In this document: positions 19,837 to 30,753 of the stretch, one piece after another | Layout of the letters: each line of letters opens with the position of its first letter | How positions within the stretch are numbered: position 1 is the stretch's first letter | Made by a program: the position numbers and the translations under genes | The notes under the pieces: generated by a model | What the model was told of the DNA's origin: nothing | Seen by the model: the letters and a program-made list of their open reading frames with translations, nothing else | Databases searched by the model: none | NCBI GenBank assembly: GCA_937898635.1 | Contig: CALEJW010000235.1 | Coordinates: 4,667-68,666, forward strand | Direction of reading: 5' to 3' | DNA from: an uncultured Pseudomonadota bacterium | GTDB taxonomy: Bacteria; Pseudomonadota; Gammaproteobacteria; Burkholderiales; Usitatibacteraceae | Length of the DNA: 64,000 nucleotides

Positions 19837-21269
19837 CCCAGCTTCTTCTTCAGGATCGCGTTCGCCTGCGCGGGGTTGGCCTTCCCCCGGGAGGCCTTCA
19901 TCACCTGCCCCACGAGCGCGTTGAACGCCTTTTCCCTGCCCGCCCGGTAGTCCTCGACCAGCTTCGCGTTGGCGGCGAGCACTTCGGCCACGATCGCCTC
20001 GATCGCCCCGGCGTCGGAAATCTGCCGCAGGCCGCGCCGGTCGATGATCGCGTCGGCCCCGCCTTCCCCGGCGGCCATGGCTTCGAAGATTTCCTTGGCC
20101 GTCTTGCCGGACACCGTGCCGTCCAGCACGCGCTTCACGAGCCCGGCGAGCGCTTCCGGCGGCACGGGGCTCGCGTCGGCCTCCACCTCGAGGCGGTTCA
20201 GGAGCGCCGAGAGCTCGCCCAGCACCCAGTTGGCGCAGGTCCTCGCCTCGCCGCCCACCTCGGCGACGACCGCCTCGAAGTAGCCCGCGAGCGCCCGGGA
20301 TCCCGTGAGGGTGGCCGCGTCGACGGGGGAGAGCCCGTGCGCGGCGACGAAGCGCGCGCGCATCGCCGCGGGAAGCTCGGGGAGCGAGGCCTGCACCTCC
20401 CCGATCCACGCCGGGGAGATCTCCAGGGGCAGGAGGTCGGGGTCGGGGAAGTAGCGGTAGTCGTGCGCGTCCTCCTTGGAGCGCATCGGGCGCGTCTCGC
20501 CCTTCTGCGGGTCCCAGAGGCGCGTCTCCTGCACCACCGTGCCGCCGTCCTCGATCAGCGCCACCTGGCGGCGCTGCTCGTGCTCGATCGCCTTCTCGAG
20601 GAAGCGGAAGGAGTTGAGGTTCTTGATCTCGCAGCGCGTGCCGAGCGTCGCGGATCCCGCGGGGCGCACGGACACGTTGGCGTCGCAGCGGAAGGAGCCC
20701 TCCTGCATGTTGCCGTCGCAGACGCCGATCCAGCGCACCAGGGAGTGCAGCGCCTTCGCGTAGGCGACCGCCTCGCGCGCGCTGCGCATGTCGGGCTCGC
20801 TCACGATCTCGAGGAGCGGCGTGCCGGCGCGGTTGAGGTCGATGCCGGTCATGCCGTGGAAGTCCTCGTGCAGGCTCTTTCCCGCGTCCTCTTCCAGGTG
20901 GGCGCGGGTGAGGCGCACGCGCTTCTCGGCGCCGTCCACCACGATGGCGATCTCGCCGCCGGTGACGACCGGGGCCTCGTACTGGCTGATCTGGTAGCCC
21001 TTGGGAAGGTCCGGGTAGAAGTAGTTCTTGCGCGCGAAGACGCTCCTCGGGGCGATCCGCCCGCCCACGGCGAGGCCGAGGCGGATGGCGCGCTCCACCG
21101 CCGCGCGGTTGAGCACCGGCAGCACGCCCGGCAGCGCGATGTCCACCGCGCAGGCCTGCGTGTTGGGCGCCGCGCCGAAGGCGGTCGAGGCCCCGGAGAA
21201 GATCTTCGAGGCGGTGGAGAGCTGCGCGTGGGTCTCCAGCCCGATGACGACTTCCCAGGCGCCGCTCAT
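19833..21269 (-). CDS. gatB: Aspartyl/glutamyl-tRNA amidotransferase subunit B
   Basis: A 478-residue GatB. It begins [13 protein letters not shown], continues with [23 protein letters not shown] sequence ([20 protein letters not shown]), has [17 protein letters not shown] and [12 protein letters not shown], and ends in the helical/YqeY tail [18 protein letters not shown]. GatB binds the mischarged tRNA and activates Glu/Asp. It is the last gene of gatCAB; its ATG shares ATGA with the gatA stop. Confidence 0.97.
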   Translation of the reverse strand: MSGAWEVVIGLETHAQLSTASKIFSGASTAFGAAPNTQACAVDIALPGVLPVLNRAAVERAIRLGLAVGGRIAPRSVFARKNYFYPDLPKGYQISQYEAPVVTGGEIAIVVDGAEKRVRLTRAHLEEDAGKSLHEDFHGMTGIDLNRAGTPLLEIVSEPDMRSAREAVAYAKALHSLVRWIGVCDGNMQEGSFRCDANVSVRPAGSATLGTRCEIKNLNSFRFLEKAIEHEQRRQVALIEDGGTVVQETRLWDPQKGETRPMRSKEDAHDYRYFPDPDLLPLEISPAWIGEVQASLPELPAAMRARFVAAHGLSPVDAATLTGSRALAGYFEAVVAEVGGEARTCANWVLGELSALLNRLEVEADASPVPPEALAGLVKRVLDGTVSGKTAKEIFEAMAAGEGGADAIIDRRGLRQISDAGAIEAIVAEVLAANAKLVEDYRAGREKAFNALVGQVMKASRGKANPAQANAILKKKLG

Positions 21270-22723
21270 GCGGCCCCCGGGGGCAGGCGGCGGTGCCAGT
21301 CCGTCGCCTGCTGGTAGCGGTGCGCGACGTTGAGCATGCGCGCCTCGCCGAAGTAGTCGCCGATCAACTGCAGCCCCACCGGCATCCCGCCCGCGCCGAA
21401 GCCGCAGGGCACCGAAAGCCCCGGCAGCCCCGCGAGGTTCACCGAGATCGTGTAGAGGTCCTCCAGGTACATCTGCACCGGGTCGTCAGACTTCTCCCCG
21501 ATCGGGAAGGCGACCGAGGGGGCCGCGGGACCGGCGATCACGTCGCAGGCCTTGAACGCCTCCGTGAAGTCGCGCGCGATGAGGCGGCGCACGCGCTGCG
21601 CCTGCAGGTAGTAGGCGTCGTAGTAGCCGTGCGAGAGCACGTAGGTGCCCACGAGGATGCGCCGCTGCACCTCCGCGCCGAAGCCCTCGGCGCGGCTCTT
21701 GCGGTACATGTCGGCGAGGTCGGCGTAGTTCGCCGCGCGGTGCCCGTAGCGCACGCCGTCGAAGCGGGAAAGGTTGGACGACGCCTCGGCCGGCGCGATC
21801 ACGTAGTACACCGGCACCGCGAGCGCCTGGTTGGGCAGGCTCACCTCCACCGTCCGCGCGCCCTGGCGCTCCAGCTCCCGCACCGCCGCCGACACGCAAG
21901 CCGCGACGTCGGGCGAAAGGTCGGCGGTGAAGTACTCCTTCGGCAGCCCCACGCGCACGCCCTCGAGCGGCCGGTCCAGGTCGCGCGTGTAGTCCTCCTT
22001 CGGGCGGTCCACGCTCGTGGAATCGCGCTCGTCGAAGCCGGCCATGACGTTCAGCATCAGCGCGAGGCCCCTCGCGCCCTGCCCGAAGGCGCCGCCCTGG
22101 TCGAGGGAAGAGGCGAAGGCGACCATGCCGTAGCGCGAAACCGCGCCATAGGTGGGCCGGATGCCCGAGGTGCCCGTGTGCGAGGCGGGCTGGCGAATGG
22201 AGCCGCCGGTATCCGTGCCGGTCGCAGCGGGCACGAGCCGCGCGGCCACGGCCGCGGCGGAACCGCCGGAGCTGCCGCCGGGCACCCGCGCCGGGTCCCA
22301 GGGATTCCTCACCGGGCCGAAGTGGGAGTTCTCGTTGGAGGAGCCCATCGCGAACTCGTCCATGTTGGTCTTGCCCACGAGCACCGCGCCGGCGCGGTCG
22401 AACTGCTCGACCACGTGCGCGTCGTAGGGGGAGACGAAGTCCGCGAGCATCCGCGAGCCGCAGGTCGTCCGCCAGCCCTTCGCGCAGAAGAGGTCCTTGT
22501 GCGCGACCGGGATCCCGGTGAGCGGCGCGCCCTCGCCTCGGGCGAGCCGGGCGTCGGCCGCGCGCGCGGCGGCGAGCGCCTTTTCCTCGTCCACGGTGAT
22601 GAAGGCGTTGAGGCCCGCGCCGAGCCGCGCGATGCGCCCGAGGAAGAGCCGCGTGAGCTCCTCGCTCGAGACCTGGCGGTCGCGGAGCCGGGCGGCGAGG
22701 TCGGCGAGGGGGAGTTCGAACAT
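21266..22723 (-). CDS. gatA: Aspartyl/glutamyl-tRNA amidotransferase subunit A
   Basis: A 485-residue amidase-signature enzyme that releases ammonia from glutamine. The Ser-cisSer-Lys centre is visible in [11 protein letters not shown] (Lys), [14 protein letters not shown] (cis-Ser) and [12 protein letters not shown] (nucleophile). With GatB and GatC it converts Glu-tRNA(Gln) and/or Asp-tRNA(Asn) to the amidated forms. It lies 44 bp after gatC and overlaps gatB. Confidence 0.97.
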   Translation of the reverse strand: MFELPLADLAARLRDRQVSSEELTRLFLGRIARLGAGLNAFITVDEEKALAAARAADARLARGEGAPLTGIPVAHKDLFCAKGWRTTCGSRMLADFVSPYDAHVVEQFDRAGAVLVGKTNMDEFAMGSSNENSHFGPVRNPWDPARVPGGSSGGSAAAVAARLVPAATGTDTGGSIRQPASHTGTSGIRPTYGAVSRYGMVAFASSLDQGGAFGQGARGLALMLNVMAGFDERDSTSVDRPKEDYTRDLDRPLEGVRVGLPKEYFTADLSPDVAACVSAAVRELERQGARTVEVSLPNQALAVPVYYVIAPAEASSNLSRFDGVRYGHRAANYADLADMYRKSRAEGFGAEVQRRILVGTYVLSHGYYDAYYLQAQRVRRLIARDFTEAFKACDVIAGPAAPSVAFPIGEKSDDPVQMYLEDLYTISVNLAGLPGLSVPCGFGAGGMPVGLQLIGDYFGEARMLNVAHRYQQATDWHRRLPPGAA

Positions 22724-22767
22724 GGCGTCGGCGTCGGGGCGCGGCGAAGGGCCGCGGCGCCCGGGGG

Positions 22768-23052
22768 CTACTCGATGACCTTCGGCACGAGGTAGAGGCC
22801 GTCCTCGACCTGCGGGGCGATGAACTGGAACTCGGCGTGCCGGTCGGACTCGGTGACGCGGTCCTCGCGCAGGCGCTGGCTCATGTCCACGGCGTGCGCC
22901 ATGGGCTCGACGCCGGCGGTGTCGACGGCGCGCATCTGCTCGACCAGCCCGAAGATCGCGTTGAGCTGCTGTTGCAGCGCAGCAAGGCCCTCCGGCGGGA
23001 CTTCGATCCGGGCGAGGTCGGCGATGCGGCGGACTTCATCGAGGGACAGCAT
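22768..23052 (-). CDS. gatC: Aspartyl/glutamyl-tRNA amidotransferase subunit C
   Basis: A 94-residue GatC, the small subunit that wraps and stabilises GatA. Typical features are [14 protein letters not shown] at the N-terminus, [15 protein letters not shown] [24 protein letters not shown] and LREDRV. First gene of the gatCAB operon; divergent from mreB with 104 bp between them. Confidence 0.95.
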   Translation of the reverse strand: MLSLDEVRRIADLARIEVPPEGLAALQQQLNAIFGLVEQMRAVDTAGVEPMAHAVDMSQRLREDRVTESDRHAEFQFIAPQVEDGLYLVPKVIE

Positions 23053-23072
23053 GCGAAATGCGCTCTAAGGCC

Positions 23073-23101
23073 TTAATTCATCGTGATTTTGGGCTATTAT
23101 A
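23073..23101. promoter_or_regulatory. Overlapping divergent promoter region, gatC / mreB
   Basis: The AT-rich core of the 104-bp gap contains a perfect TATAAT on the minus strand (23101-23096), facing gatC, and TATTAT on the plus strand (23095-23100), facing mreB, with TTAATT at 23073-23078 as a weak -35 for the latter. The two -10 elements physically overlap, so the two directions may compete for polymerase. Confidence 0.45.
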
Positions 23102-23102
23102 G

Positions 23103-24200
<1,098 letters not shown>

Positions 24201-24214
24201 GGCGAAGCCCGCGC

Positions 24215-25129
24215 GTGCACCGCGAGCCGCCTCCGTTCTTCCACCGCGGGCCCAGCCCGCTCGCGCGCCTCACGTTCTTCGCGCTGCTCGCGATCGCGAC
24301 GATGATCGCCGACCACCGCTTCGGCGCGCTGGAGACGGTGCGCCAGTCGCTCTCCGTGCTCGTCCACCCGCTGCAGCAGGTCGCCGCCGCGCCCGGCTCG
24401 GCGCTCTCGCGCCTGGCGGACTACTTCGCCTCCCAGGACCGGCTGCTGCGCGAGAACGCGGAGCTCAGGGCGAAGCTGCTCGAGTACGCCGCCGAGGCGC
24501 AGCAGGCGAAGCTCCTGAGGGCCGAGCAGGACCACCTCCTCGCGATGACGCCCGGGCGCAGCCGCTTCGCCGCCGAGGGCGTGCTCGCCGAGATCGTCTC
24601 CACCGGCCGCAATCCCTTCGTGAGGAAGCTCGTGCTCGACAAGGGGCTCGCCCAGGGCATCAAGGCGGGCATGCCGGTGATCGACGACGAGGGCGTGGTC
24701 GGGCAGGTGACCGCCGTGGGCACCTTCACGAGCGAGGCGACGCTCCTCACCGAGAAGGACCAGTCGGTGCCGGTGATGCTCACGCGAAACGGCCTGCGGG
24801 CGATCGCCGTGGGCTCGGGCAAGGACGGCTCGATCGACGTGCCCTTCATGCCGGTGTCCGCGGACATCCAGAACGGCGACCTCTTCGTGACCTCCGGCAT
24901 CGACGGCACCTACCCCGCCGGGCTCGTCGTGGCCCGCGTCACCGCGGTGGAGAAGAACGCGGCCTACGTGTTCGCGAAGATCACCGCCCGGCCCGCCGCG
25001 GGGGTGGACAACCACCGCTTCGTGCGCATCCTCACCGCGATGCGGCCCGCGGCGACGCCGCTCCCCCCGGCCGAGGAGCGGCGCCCGGCGCGCGAGCGGC
25101 CGGCGGGCAAGGCGAGGCGCGCGCCGTGA
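24215..25129 (+). CDS. mreC: Rod shape-determining protein MreC
   Basis: A 304-residue bitopic protein: an N-terminal membrane helix (LARLTFFALLAIATMIA), a periplasmic coiled coil (LLRENAELRAKLLEYAAEAQ), then beta domains (VVGQVTAVGTFTSEATLLTEKD, DLFVTSGIDGTYPAGLVVARV). It joins MreB/MreD to PBP2 and RodA. GTG 24215 is the only start that keeps the short cytoplasmic N-terminus; it lies 14 bp after mreB. Confidence 0.92.
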   Translation: MHREPPPFFHRGPSPLARLTFFALLAIATMIADHRFGALETVRQSLSVLVHPLQQVAAAPGSALSRLADYFASQDRLLRENAELRAKLLEYAAEAQQAKLLRAEQDHLLAMTPGRSRFAAEGVLAEIVSTGRNPFVRKLVLDKGLAQGIKAGMPVIDDEGVVGQVTAVGTFTSEATLLTEKDQSVPVMLTRNGLRAIAVGSGKDGSIDVPFMPVSADIQNGDLFVTSGIDGTYPAGLVVARVTAVEKNAAYVFAKITARPAAGVDNHRFVRILTAMRPAATPLPPAEERRPARERPAGKARRAP

Positions 25130-25659
25130 GACCCGCGGACCTCACTCCCGTCGCCCGGGACGTGATGCGCGTGCCGGCCGGGCCGGGCCTCATCCTCGCC
25201 TCGCTCGTCGCCGCCTACCTCTTCAACGCGCTGCCCTGGGCGGGGTGGGCGCTCCTCGCGCGGCCCGACCTCGTGCTGCTGGTCCTCGTCTTCTGGGCGA
25301 TCCACCAGCCGGCCTCCGTCGGCCAGGGGCTCGCCTTCGCCTTCGGCCTCGCGATGGACGTGGGCGACTCCATGCTCCTCGGGCAGCACGCGCTCGCCTA
25401 CGCGATCGCGGTCTACGGCGCCCAGGTGCTGCGCGTGCGCGTGCTCTCCTTCCCGATCCTCGAGCAGACGCTGCACGTGCTGGGACTCCTCGCCGGGGCG
25501 AGCGCCGTGGTGGTGCTGCTGAACGTCCTGCTGGGCGCCTCGCTCCCGGGGCCCGCCGCGGCGGCCTCGCCGCTCCTCGCCGCGATCGCCTGGGGGCCGC
25601 TCACGTGGCTGCTGAACCTGCCGGGCCTGCGGCGCATGCGTCGGGAGGCGGGGGCATGA
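25126..25659 (+). CDS. mreD: Rod shape-determining protein MreD
   Basis: A 177-residue polytopic membrane protein with about five helices. RPDLVLLVLVFWAIHQPASVGQG and GLAMDVGDSMLLGQHALAY are the MreD core. It anchors the elongasome in the inner membrane. GTG start (GTGA overlap with mreC); its stop overlaps mrdA as ATGA. Confidence 0.93.
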   Translation: MRPADLTPVARDVMRVPAGPGLILASLVAAYLFNALPWAGWALLARPDLVLLVLVFWAIHQPASVGQGLAFAFGLAMDVGDSMLLGQHALAYAIAVYGAQVLRVRVLSFPILEQTLHVLGLLAGASAVVVLLNVLLGASLPGPAAAASPLLAAIAWGPLTWLLNLPGLRRMRREAGA

Positions 25660-27557
25660 GCAGCGTCGGGCTCGCGCTGCGCGACCAGCGGGCGGAGCTG
25701 GGCATCTTCCGCGCGCGCCTGATGGTGGCCGGGCTCTTCGCGCTGGCGGCATTGGGCGTGCTCCTCGCCCGCTTCGTCTGGCTGCAGGTGGTCCAGGGGG
25801 AGCACTACCACACGCTCGCCGAGGCGAACCGCATCTCCGTGGTGCCCGTGGTGCCCAACCGCGGCCTGATCCTCGACCGCCACGGCGAGGTCCTCGCCGC
25901 CAACTACTCCGCCTACACGCTGGAGGTGACGCCGAGCCGCGTGGCCGACGTCGAGCGCGCCATCGACGCCCTCGCGCAGGTGATCGAGGTGAGCCCTCGC
26001 GACCGCCGCCGCTTCAAGCGCCTGCAGGAGGAGAGCAAGAACTTCGAGAGCCTGCCGATCCGCACGCGCCTCACGGAGGAGGAGGTCGCGAGGTTCGCGG
26101 TGAACCGCTACCGCTTCCCCGGCTTCGAGATCAAGGCGCGGCTCTTCCGCTCCTACCCCCACGGCGACATCGCCTCCCACGCGGTGGGCTACATCGGCCG
26201 CATCAACGAGGCCGACGTGCGCCGCATCGAGGCGCAGGGCGCGGCGACCAACTACAAGGGCACCGACCACATCGGCAAGCTCGGCATCGAGGGCGCCTAC
26301 GAGAAGGAGCTGCACGGCGCCACCGGCAGCGAGCGCGTGGAGATCGACGCGGGCGGGCGCGCCATCCGGGCGCTCTCGCGCTCCGAGCCGCAGTCGGGCA
26401 ACAACCTCTTCGTCACCCTCGACATCAAGCTGCAGCGCGTGGCCGAGGAGGCCTTCCGCGAGTACCGCGGGGCCCTCGTCGCCCTCGACCCGAAGACGGG
26501 CGACGTGCTCGCCCTCGTCTCCAAGCCGGGCTTCGATCCCAACCTCTTCGTGGACGGCATCGACCCGGCCAACTGGGACGCGCTCAACAACTCGCCCGAC
26601 AAGCCGCTCAACAACCGCGCGTTGCGCGGCCAGTACCCGCCCGGCTCCACGATCAAGCCCTTCCTCGCCCTCGCGGCCCTCAGCTACGGCCGGCGCACGC
26701 CCGAGCAGACCATCTTCGACCCGGGCCACTGGATGCTGCCCGGGGTCTCGCGGCCGTTCCGCGACTGGAAGCCCGGCGGCCACGGGACGGTGGACCTGCA
26801 CAAGTCGATCGTGGTGTCCTGCGACACCTACTACTACGGCCTCGCGAACGACCTCGGCGTGGACGCGATCCACCGCTTCATGACGCAGTTCGGCTTCGGC
26901 GCGCGCACCGGCGTGGACATCGAGGGCGAGCTCGCCGGCCTGCAGCCCTCCACGGAGTGGAAGTGGCAGCGCTTCAAGCAGAAGTGGTACGCGGGCGACA
27001 CGATCAGCGTGGGCATCGGGCAGGGCTACTGGCTCGCCACCCCGATGCAGCTCGCCACGGCCGTGGCCACGCTCGCCAACGGCGGCACCCCGGTGCAGCC
27101 GCGCCTGGTGCGCGCCGTCCAGGACGCGCGCACCCAGGAGGTGCGCGAGCTTCCCGTGCGCGCGGGCGAGCCGCTCCCCTTCAAGCCCGAGCACCTCGAG
27201 CTCGTGAAGTCCGCGATGATCGACGTGTCGCGGCCCGGCGGGACGGCGGCGCGCGCCGCCCAGGGCGCGCCCTACCTCATCGCGGCCAAGACCGGAACCG
27301 CGCAGGTGGTGGCGATGAAGTCCGGCGAGAAGTACGACGAGAAGCGCGTGCGCGAGCGCCACCGCGACCACGCCCTCTTCATCGCCTACGCCCCGGCCGA
27401 CGACCCGAAGATCGCGCTGGCGCTCCTCGTGGAGAACGGCGGCCACGGCGGCTCCACCGCCGCGCCCATCGCGCGCGAGATCCTCGACTTCCACCTGCTG
27501 GGCAAGCGCCCCGCGCCGCGCCCGGCGCTGCCCGTGGAGGAGGCCGAGGGTGATTAG
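25656..27557 (+). CDS. mrdA: Penicillin-binding protein 2, elongation transpeptidase
   Basis: A 633-residue class B PBP for lateral wall growth. It has an N-terminal anchor (LMVAGLFALAALGVLLARFVW), the PBP dimer domain with NRGLILDRHG, and the transpeptidase domain: SxxK in PPGSTIKPF (S331), SCD motif in VVSCDTYYYGLAN, and KTGTAQ. IGQGYWLATPMQLA is a further family motif. ATGA overlap with mreD; its 3' end overlaps rodA by 8 bp. Confidence 0.96.
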   Translation: MSSVGLALRDQRAELGIFRARLMVAGLFALAALGVLLARFVWLQVVQGEHYHTLAEANRISVVPVVPNRGLILDRHGEVLAANYSAYTLEVTPSRVADVERAIDALAQVIEVSPRDRRRFKRLQEESKNFESLPIRTRLTEEEVARFAVNRYRFPGFEIKARLFRSYPHGDIASHAVGYIGRINEADVRRIEAQGAATNYKGTDHIGKLGIEGAYEKELHGATGSERVEIDAGGRAIRALSRSEPQSGNNLFVTLDIKLQRVAEEAFREYRGALVALDPKTGDVLALVSKPGFDPNLFVDGIDPANWDALNNSPDKPLNNRALRGQYPPGSTIKPFLALAALSYGRRTPEQTIFDPGHWMLPGVSRPFRDWKPGGHGTVDLHKSIVVSCDTYYYGLANDLGVDAIHRFMTQFGFGARTGVDIEGELAGLQPSTEWKWQRFKQKWYAGDTISVGIGQGYWLATPMQLATAVATLANGGTPVQPRLVRAVQDARTQEVRELPVRAGEPLPFKPEHLELVKSAMIDVSRPGGTAARAAQGAPYLIAAKTGTAQVVAMKSGEKYDEKRVRERHRDHALFIAYAPADDPKIALALLVENGGHGGSTAAPIAREILDFHLLGKRPAPRPALPVEEAEGD

Positions 27558-28647
27558 CCGGCTCTTCGACTTCGTCTCGCGCCGCATCGACGGGCCGCTC
27601 ATGGTCGCGCTGGTGCTCACGCTCTCCCTGGGGCTCACCGTCGTCTACTCCGCCTCGGGCGGGGCCTCGTTCGACCGCGTGCTCGCGCAGGGGCGCAACA
27701 TCGCGATCGCCGCGATGGCGCTGTGGGTCGTCGCGAACATCCCCCCGCAGGCCCTGATGCGGCTCGCGGTGCCGGCCTACGCCGCGGGGCTCGTGCTCCT
27801 CGTCGGCGTGGCGCTCTTCGGGGAAGTGCGCAACGGCGCGCGCCGCTGGCTCAACCTCGGGTTCACGACGCTCCAGCCCTCGGAGGCGATGAAGATCGCG
27901 GTGCCGCTCGTGCTCGCGTGGTACTTCCACCGCCACCAGGAGGGCATCAAGCTGCGCGACTACGCCGTGGCGGCGATCCTGCTCGCCCTCCCCGTGGGGC
28001 TCGTCGTGCGCCAGCCGGACCTGGGCACCGCGCTCCTCATCTTCGCCTCGGGCTTCTTCGTGATCTTCCTCGCCGGCCTCTCGTGGAAGGTCCTCGCCAC
28101 GCTCTTCGCCTCGGGGCTCGTGAGCCTGCCCTTCCTGTGGGGCATGCTGCACGACTACCAGCGCCGGCGCGTGCTCACGCTCCTCGACCCCTCGGAGGAC
28201 CCGCTCGGCGCGGGCTACCACATCATCCAGGCGACCATCGCCATCGGCTCCGGCGGCGTGCTCGGCAAGGGCTGGCTCAACGGCACCCAGGCGCAGCTCG
28301 ACTTCGTGCCCGAGCGCTCCACGGACTTCATCCTCGCCGTCTTCGGCGAGGAGTTCGGGCTCGCGGGGAACCTCGTCCTCATGGCCCTCTACGTCCTCAT
28401 CGTCGCGCGCGGGCTCATGATCGCGGCCAACGCCTCGACCACCTTCGCGCGCCTCGTGGCCGGGGCGGTGACGCTCACCTTCTTCACCTACGCCTTCGTG
28501 AACATGGGCATGGTGAGCGGGATCCTCCCGGTGGTGGGCGTGCCCCTGCCGATGGTGAGCTACGGCGGCACGGCGCTGCTGTCGATGCTCGTGGGCTTCG
28601 GCATCCTCATGAGCATCTCCACGCACAAGCAGCTGGTGTCGAGCTGA
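27550..28647 (+). CDS. mrdB: Peptidoglycan glycosyltransferase RodA
   Basis: A 365-residue SEDS-family polymerase with about ten helices. Motifs GARRWLNLGFTTLQPSEAMK, VRQPDLGTALLIFA, LPERSTDFILAVFGEE-like VPERSTDFILAVFGEEFG and PLPMVSYGGTALLS are characteristic, with the catalytic Asp in the ERSTDF loop. It works with PBP2 encoded just upstream. Start is GTG 27550, inside the mrdA end. Confidence 0.95.
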   Translation: MISRLFDFVSRRIDGPLMVALVLTLSLGLTVVYSASGGASFDRVLAQGRNIAIAAMALWVVANIPPQALMRLAVPAYAAGLVLLVGVALFGEVRNGARRWLNLGFTTLQPSEAMKIAVPLVLAWYFHRHQEGIKLRDYAVAAILLALPVGLVVRQPDLGTALLIFASGFFVIFLAGLSWKVLATLFASGLVSLPFLWGMLHDYQRRRVLTLLDPSEDPLGAGYHIIQATIAIGSGGVLGKGWLNGTQAQLDFVPERSTDFILAVFGEEFGLAGNLVLMALYVLIVARGLMIAANASTTFARLVAGAVTLTFFTYAFVNMGMVSGILPVVGVPLPMVSYGGTALLSMLVGFGILMSISTHKQLVSS

Positions 28648-29606
28648 TGCGCACCGCGCTCCTCGTCCTCGTCGCGCTCGCCGTCGCCGCCTGCGGCACC
28701 GCGCCCACGAAGCCGCCTCCCGGGAAGCCGTCCTACTACGCCGACGACGGCCCGCCCGAGAAGGTCCCCGAGGACATCGCGGCCCTTCCCGACGCGATCC
28801 CCCGCGACGAGCCCTACCACCGCTACGCCAACCGTCCCTACGTCGTCTTCGGCCGCGCCTACGCGCCGGTGGTGAACGACGACCCGATGAAGGAGCGCGG
28901 CCTCGCTTCCTGGTACGGGCGCATGTTCCACGGGCGCAAGACCGCCTCGGGCGAGGTCTACGACATGTTCGCCATGACCGCCGCGCACAAGACGCTGCCC
29001 ATCCCGAGCTTCGCGCGGGTGACGAGCCTCAAGTCCGGCCGCTCGGTGGTGGTGCGGGTGAACGACCGCGGCCCCTTCCACGAGGGGCGCGTGATCGACC
29101 TTTCCTACGCCGCCGCGGTGAAGCTGGGCATCGCGGGGCCGGGCAGCGGTCCCGTCGAGGTCGAGCGCGTGTTCGCGCGCGACGCCGGGATGCAGCTCGC
29201 CGCCGCCGCGCCGGCGCCCGCCCTCGCCACCGTGACCGTGCCGGCCGCCACGCCGCCCGCCGCGCCTGCCCCGGCACCGTCCCCGACGCCACCGGAGCCG
29301 GCCGCGGCCGTCGAGATGCCGGTGCCGCGCCAGGCCGAGGTGGCCACGCCCCTCGTCGCGGCGGAACCCGCTGGCCTCTACCTGCAACTCGGCGCGTTTT
29401 CCAGTGTCGACAATGCGGAGAGCTTCCGCGACAAGGTCTCCCGCGAGCTGCCCTGGCTCTACGAGCCCATCCAGGTCGCGCAGGCCGGAAGCCTGCACCG
29501 CGTCCGCCTCGGCCCCTACCGCACCCGCGAGGAGGCGCAGGCGATCGCGGACAAGATCCGCGCCTCCCTCGACTTCGCGCCCCTCATCACGCCCGCCACC
29601 CGATAG
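28647..29606 (+). CDS. rlpA: Septal ring lytic transglycosylase RlpA, lipoprotein
   Basis: A 319-residue outer-membrane lipoprotein. Lipobox VAAC (C16) ends the signal peptide. A double-psi beta-barrel follows (ERGLASWYGRMFHGRKTASG, AHKTLPIPSFARV, VVVRVNDRGPFHEGRVIDLS), then a Pro/Ala-rich linker and a C-terminal SPOR domain (LYLQLGAFSSVDNAESF and VRLGPYRTREEAQ) that binds denuded glycan at division sites. The TGATG overlap joins it to rodA. Confidence 0.94.
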   Translation: MRTALLVLVALAVAACGTAPTKPPPGKPSYYADDGPPEKVPEDIAALPDAIPRDEPYHRYANRPYVVFGRAYAPVVNDDPMKERGLASWYGRMFHGRKTASGEVYDMFAMTAAHKTLPIPSFARVTSLKSGRSVVVRVNDRGPFHEGRVIDLSYAAAVKLGIAGPGSGPVEVERVFARDAGMQLAAAAPAPALATVTVPAATPPAAPAPAPSPTPPEPAAAVEMPVPRQAEVATPLVAAEPAGLYLQLGAFSSVDNAESFRDKVSRELPWLYEPIQVAQAGSLHRVRLGPYRTREEAQAIADKIRASLDFAPLITPATR

Positions 29607-29617
29607 ATTGCCCCTCG

Positions 29618-30748
29618 ATGACCCGATCGCCCTTCCTCATCCTCCTCCTCGCCCTCCTCCTCCCCCTCGCCGCGCCCGCCCAGACCCTCGCCCCGCCGCC
29701 CGTCGCGGCGCGCGCCTACTACCTGCTGGACACCCTCTCGGGCCAGGCCCTCGCCGCGCAGGCCGAGGAAGAGCGCTTCGAGCCGGCGTCCCTCACCAAG
29801 CTCATGACGGCCTACCTCGTCTTCACCGCGATCCGCGAGCGCCGGCTCGACCCCGCGAAGGACGCCGTGGTCTCGACGAAGGCCTGGAAGACGGGCGGCT
29901 CGCGCATGTTCATCGAGCCGGGAAAGCCCGTGAAGGTGGGCGACCTCCTTCGCGGCATGATCGTGCAGTCGGGCAACGACGCGACCGTCGCCCTCGCCGA
30001 GGCGGTCGCCGGCACCGAGGAGGCCTTCGCCGGGCTCATGAACCGCGAGGCGAAGCGCCTGGGGCTTCGCAACTCCGCGTTCGCGAACGCGACGGGGCTC
30101 CCCGCGCCGGGACACTACGCGACGGCGCGCGACATGGCGCTGCTCGCCGCGGCGCTGATCCGCGACTTCCCCGGGGAGTACGCCCTGTACTCGCAGAAGG
30201 AGTACACGTGGAACGGCATCACCCAGGCGAACCGGAACCGCCTGCTCTGGCTCGATCCCACGGTGGACGGGGTGAAGACGGGGTTCACGGAGGCCGCGGG
30301 CTACTGCCTCGTCGCCTCCGCCCTGCGCGACGGCCGCCGCCTCGTCTCCGTCGTGATGGGCGCCCAGTCCGATGCCCTGCGCATGTCGGAGAACCAGAAG
30401 CTCCTCAACTTCGGCTTCCTCGCCTACGACACGCAGCGCCTGTACCGCAAGGGCGAGGCCGTCGCGACGCCGGAGATCTTCAAGGGCACGAGCCCGACGC
30501 TGAAGCTCGGCTTCGAGAAGGACGTGTGGCTCACGCTGCCGCGGGAGCGCTTCCAGGGGATCAAGGCGCAGCTCGCGACCGAGCAGCCCTTCGTCGCGCC
30601 CTTCGCCCGGGGCCGGAAAGCGGGGATAATGAAGCTCGTCCGAGACGGCGCCACCGTCGCGCAGTTTCCCGTCGTGGCGCTCGAGGACGTCCCGGCGGCC
30701 GGCTTCCTGTCGCGCGGCTGGGACACCGTCCGACTCCTCTTCCGGTGA
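29618..30748 (+). CDS. dacC: D-alanyl-D-alanine carboxypeptidase (PBP5/6 type)
   Basis: A 376-residue low-molecular-weight PBP. Signal peptide ends near APAQ. The active serine S58 is in ASLTKLMTAY, SxN in SGNDATVALAE and KTG in VDGVKTGFTEAAGY. A C-terminal PBP5-like beta domain follows. It trims the terminal D-Ala from pentapeptides in the periplasm. It sits 11 bp after rlpA and next to the D-amino-acid aminotransferase gene. The exact dac letter is by convention of the neighbourhood. Confidence 0.93.
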   Translation: MTRSPFLILLLALLLPLAAPAQTLAPPPVAARAYYLLDTLSGQALAAQAEEERFEPASLTKLMTAYLVFTAIRERRLDPAKDAVVSTKAWKTGGSRMFIEPGKPVKVGDLLRGMIVQSGNDATVALAEAVAGTEEAFAGLMNREAKRLGLRNSAFANATGLPAPGHYATARDMALLAAALIRDFPGEYALYSQKEYTWNGITQANRNRLLWLDPTVDGVKTGFTEAAGYCLVASALRDGRRLVSVVMGAQSDALRMSENQKLLNFGFLAYDTQRLYRKGEAVATPEIFKGTSPTLKLGFEKDVWLTLPRERFQGIKAQLATEQPFVAPFARGRKAGIMKLVRDGATVAQFPVVALEDVPAAGFLSRGWDTVRLLFR

Positions 30749-30753
30749 CCGCC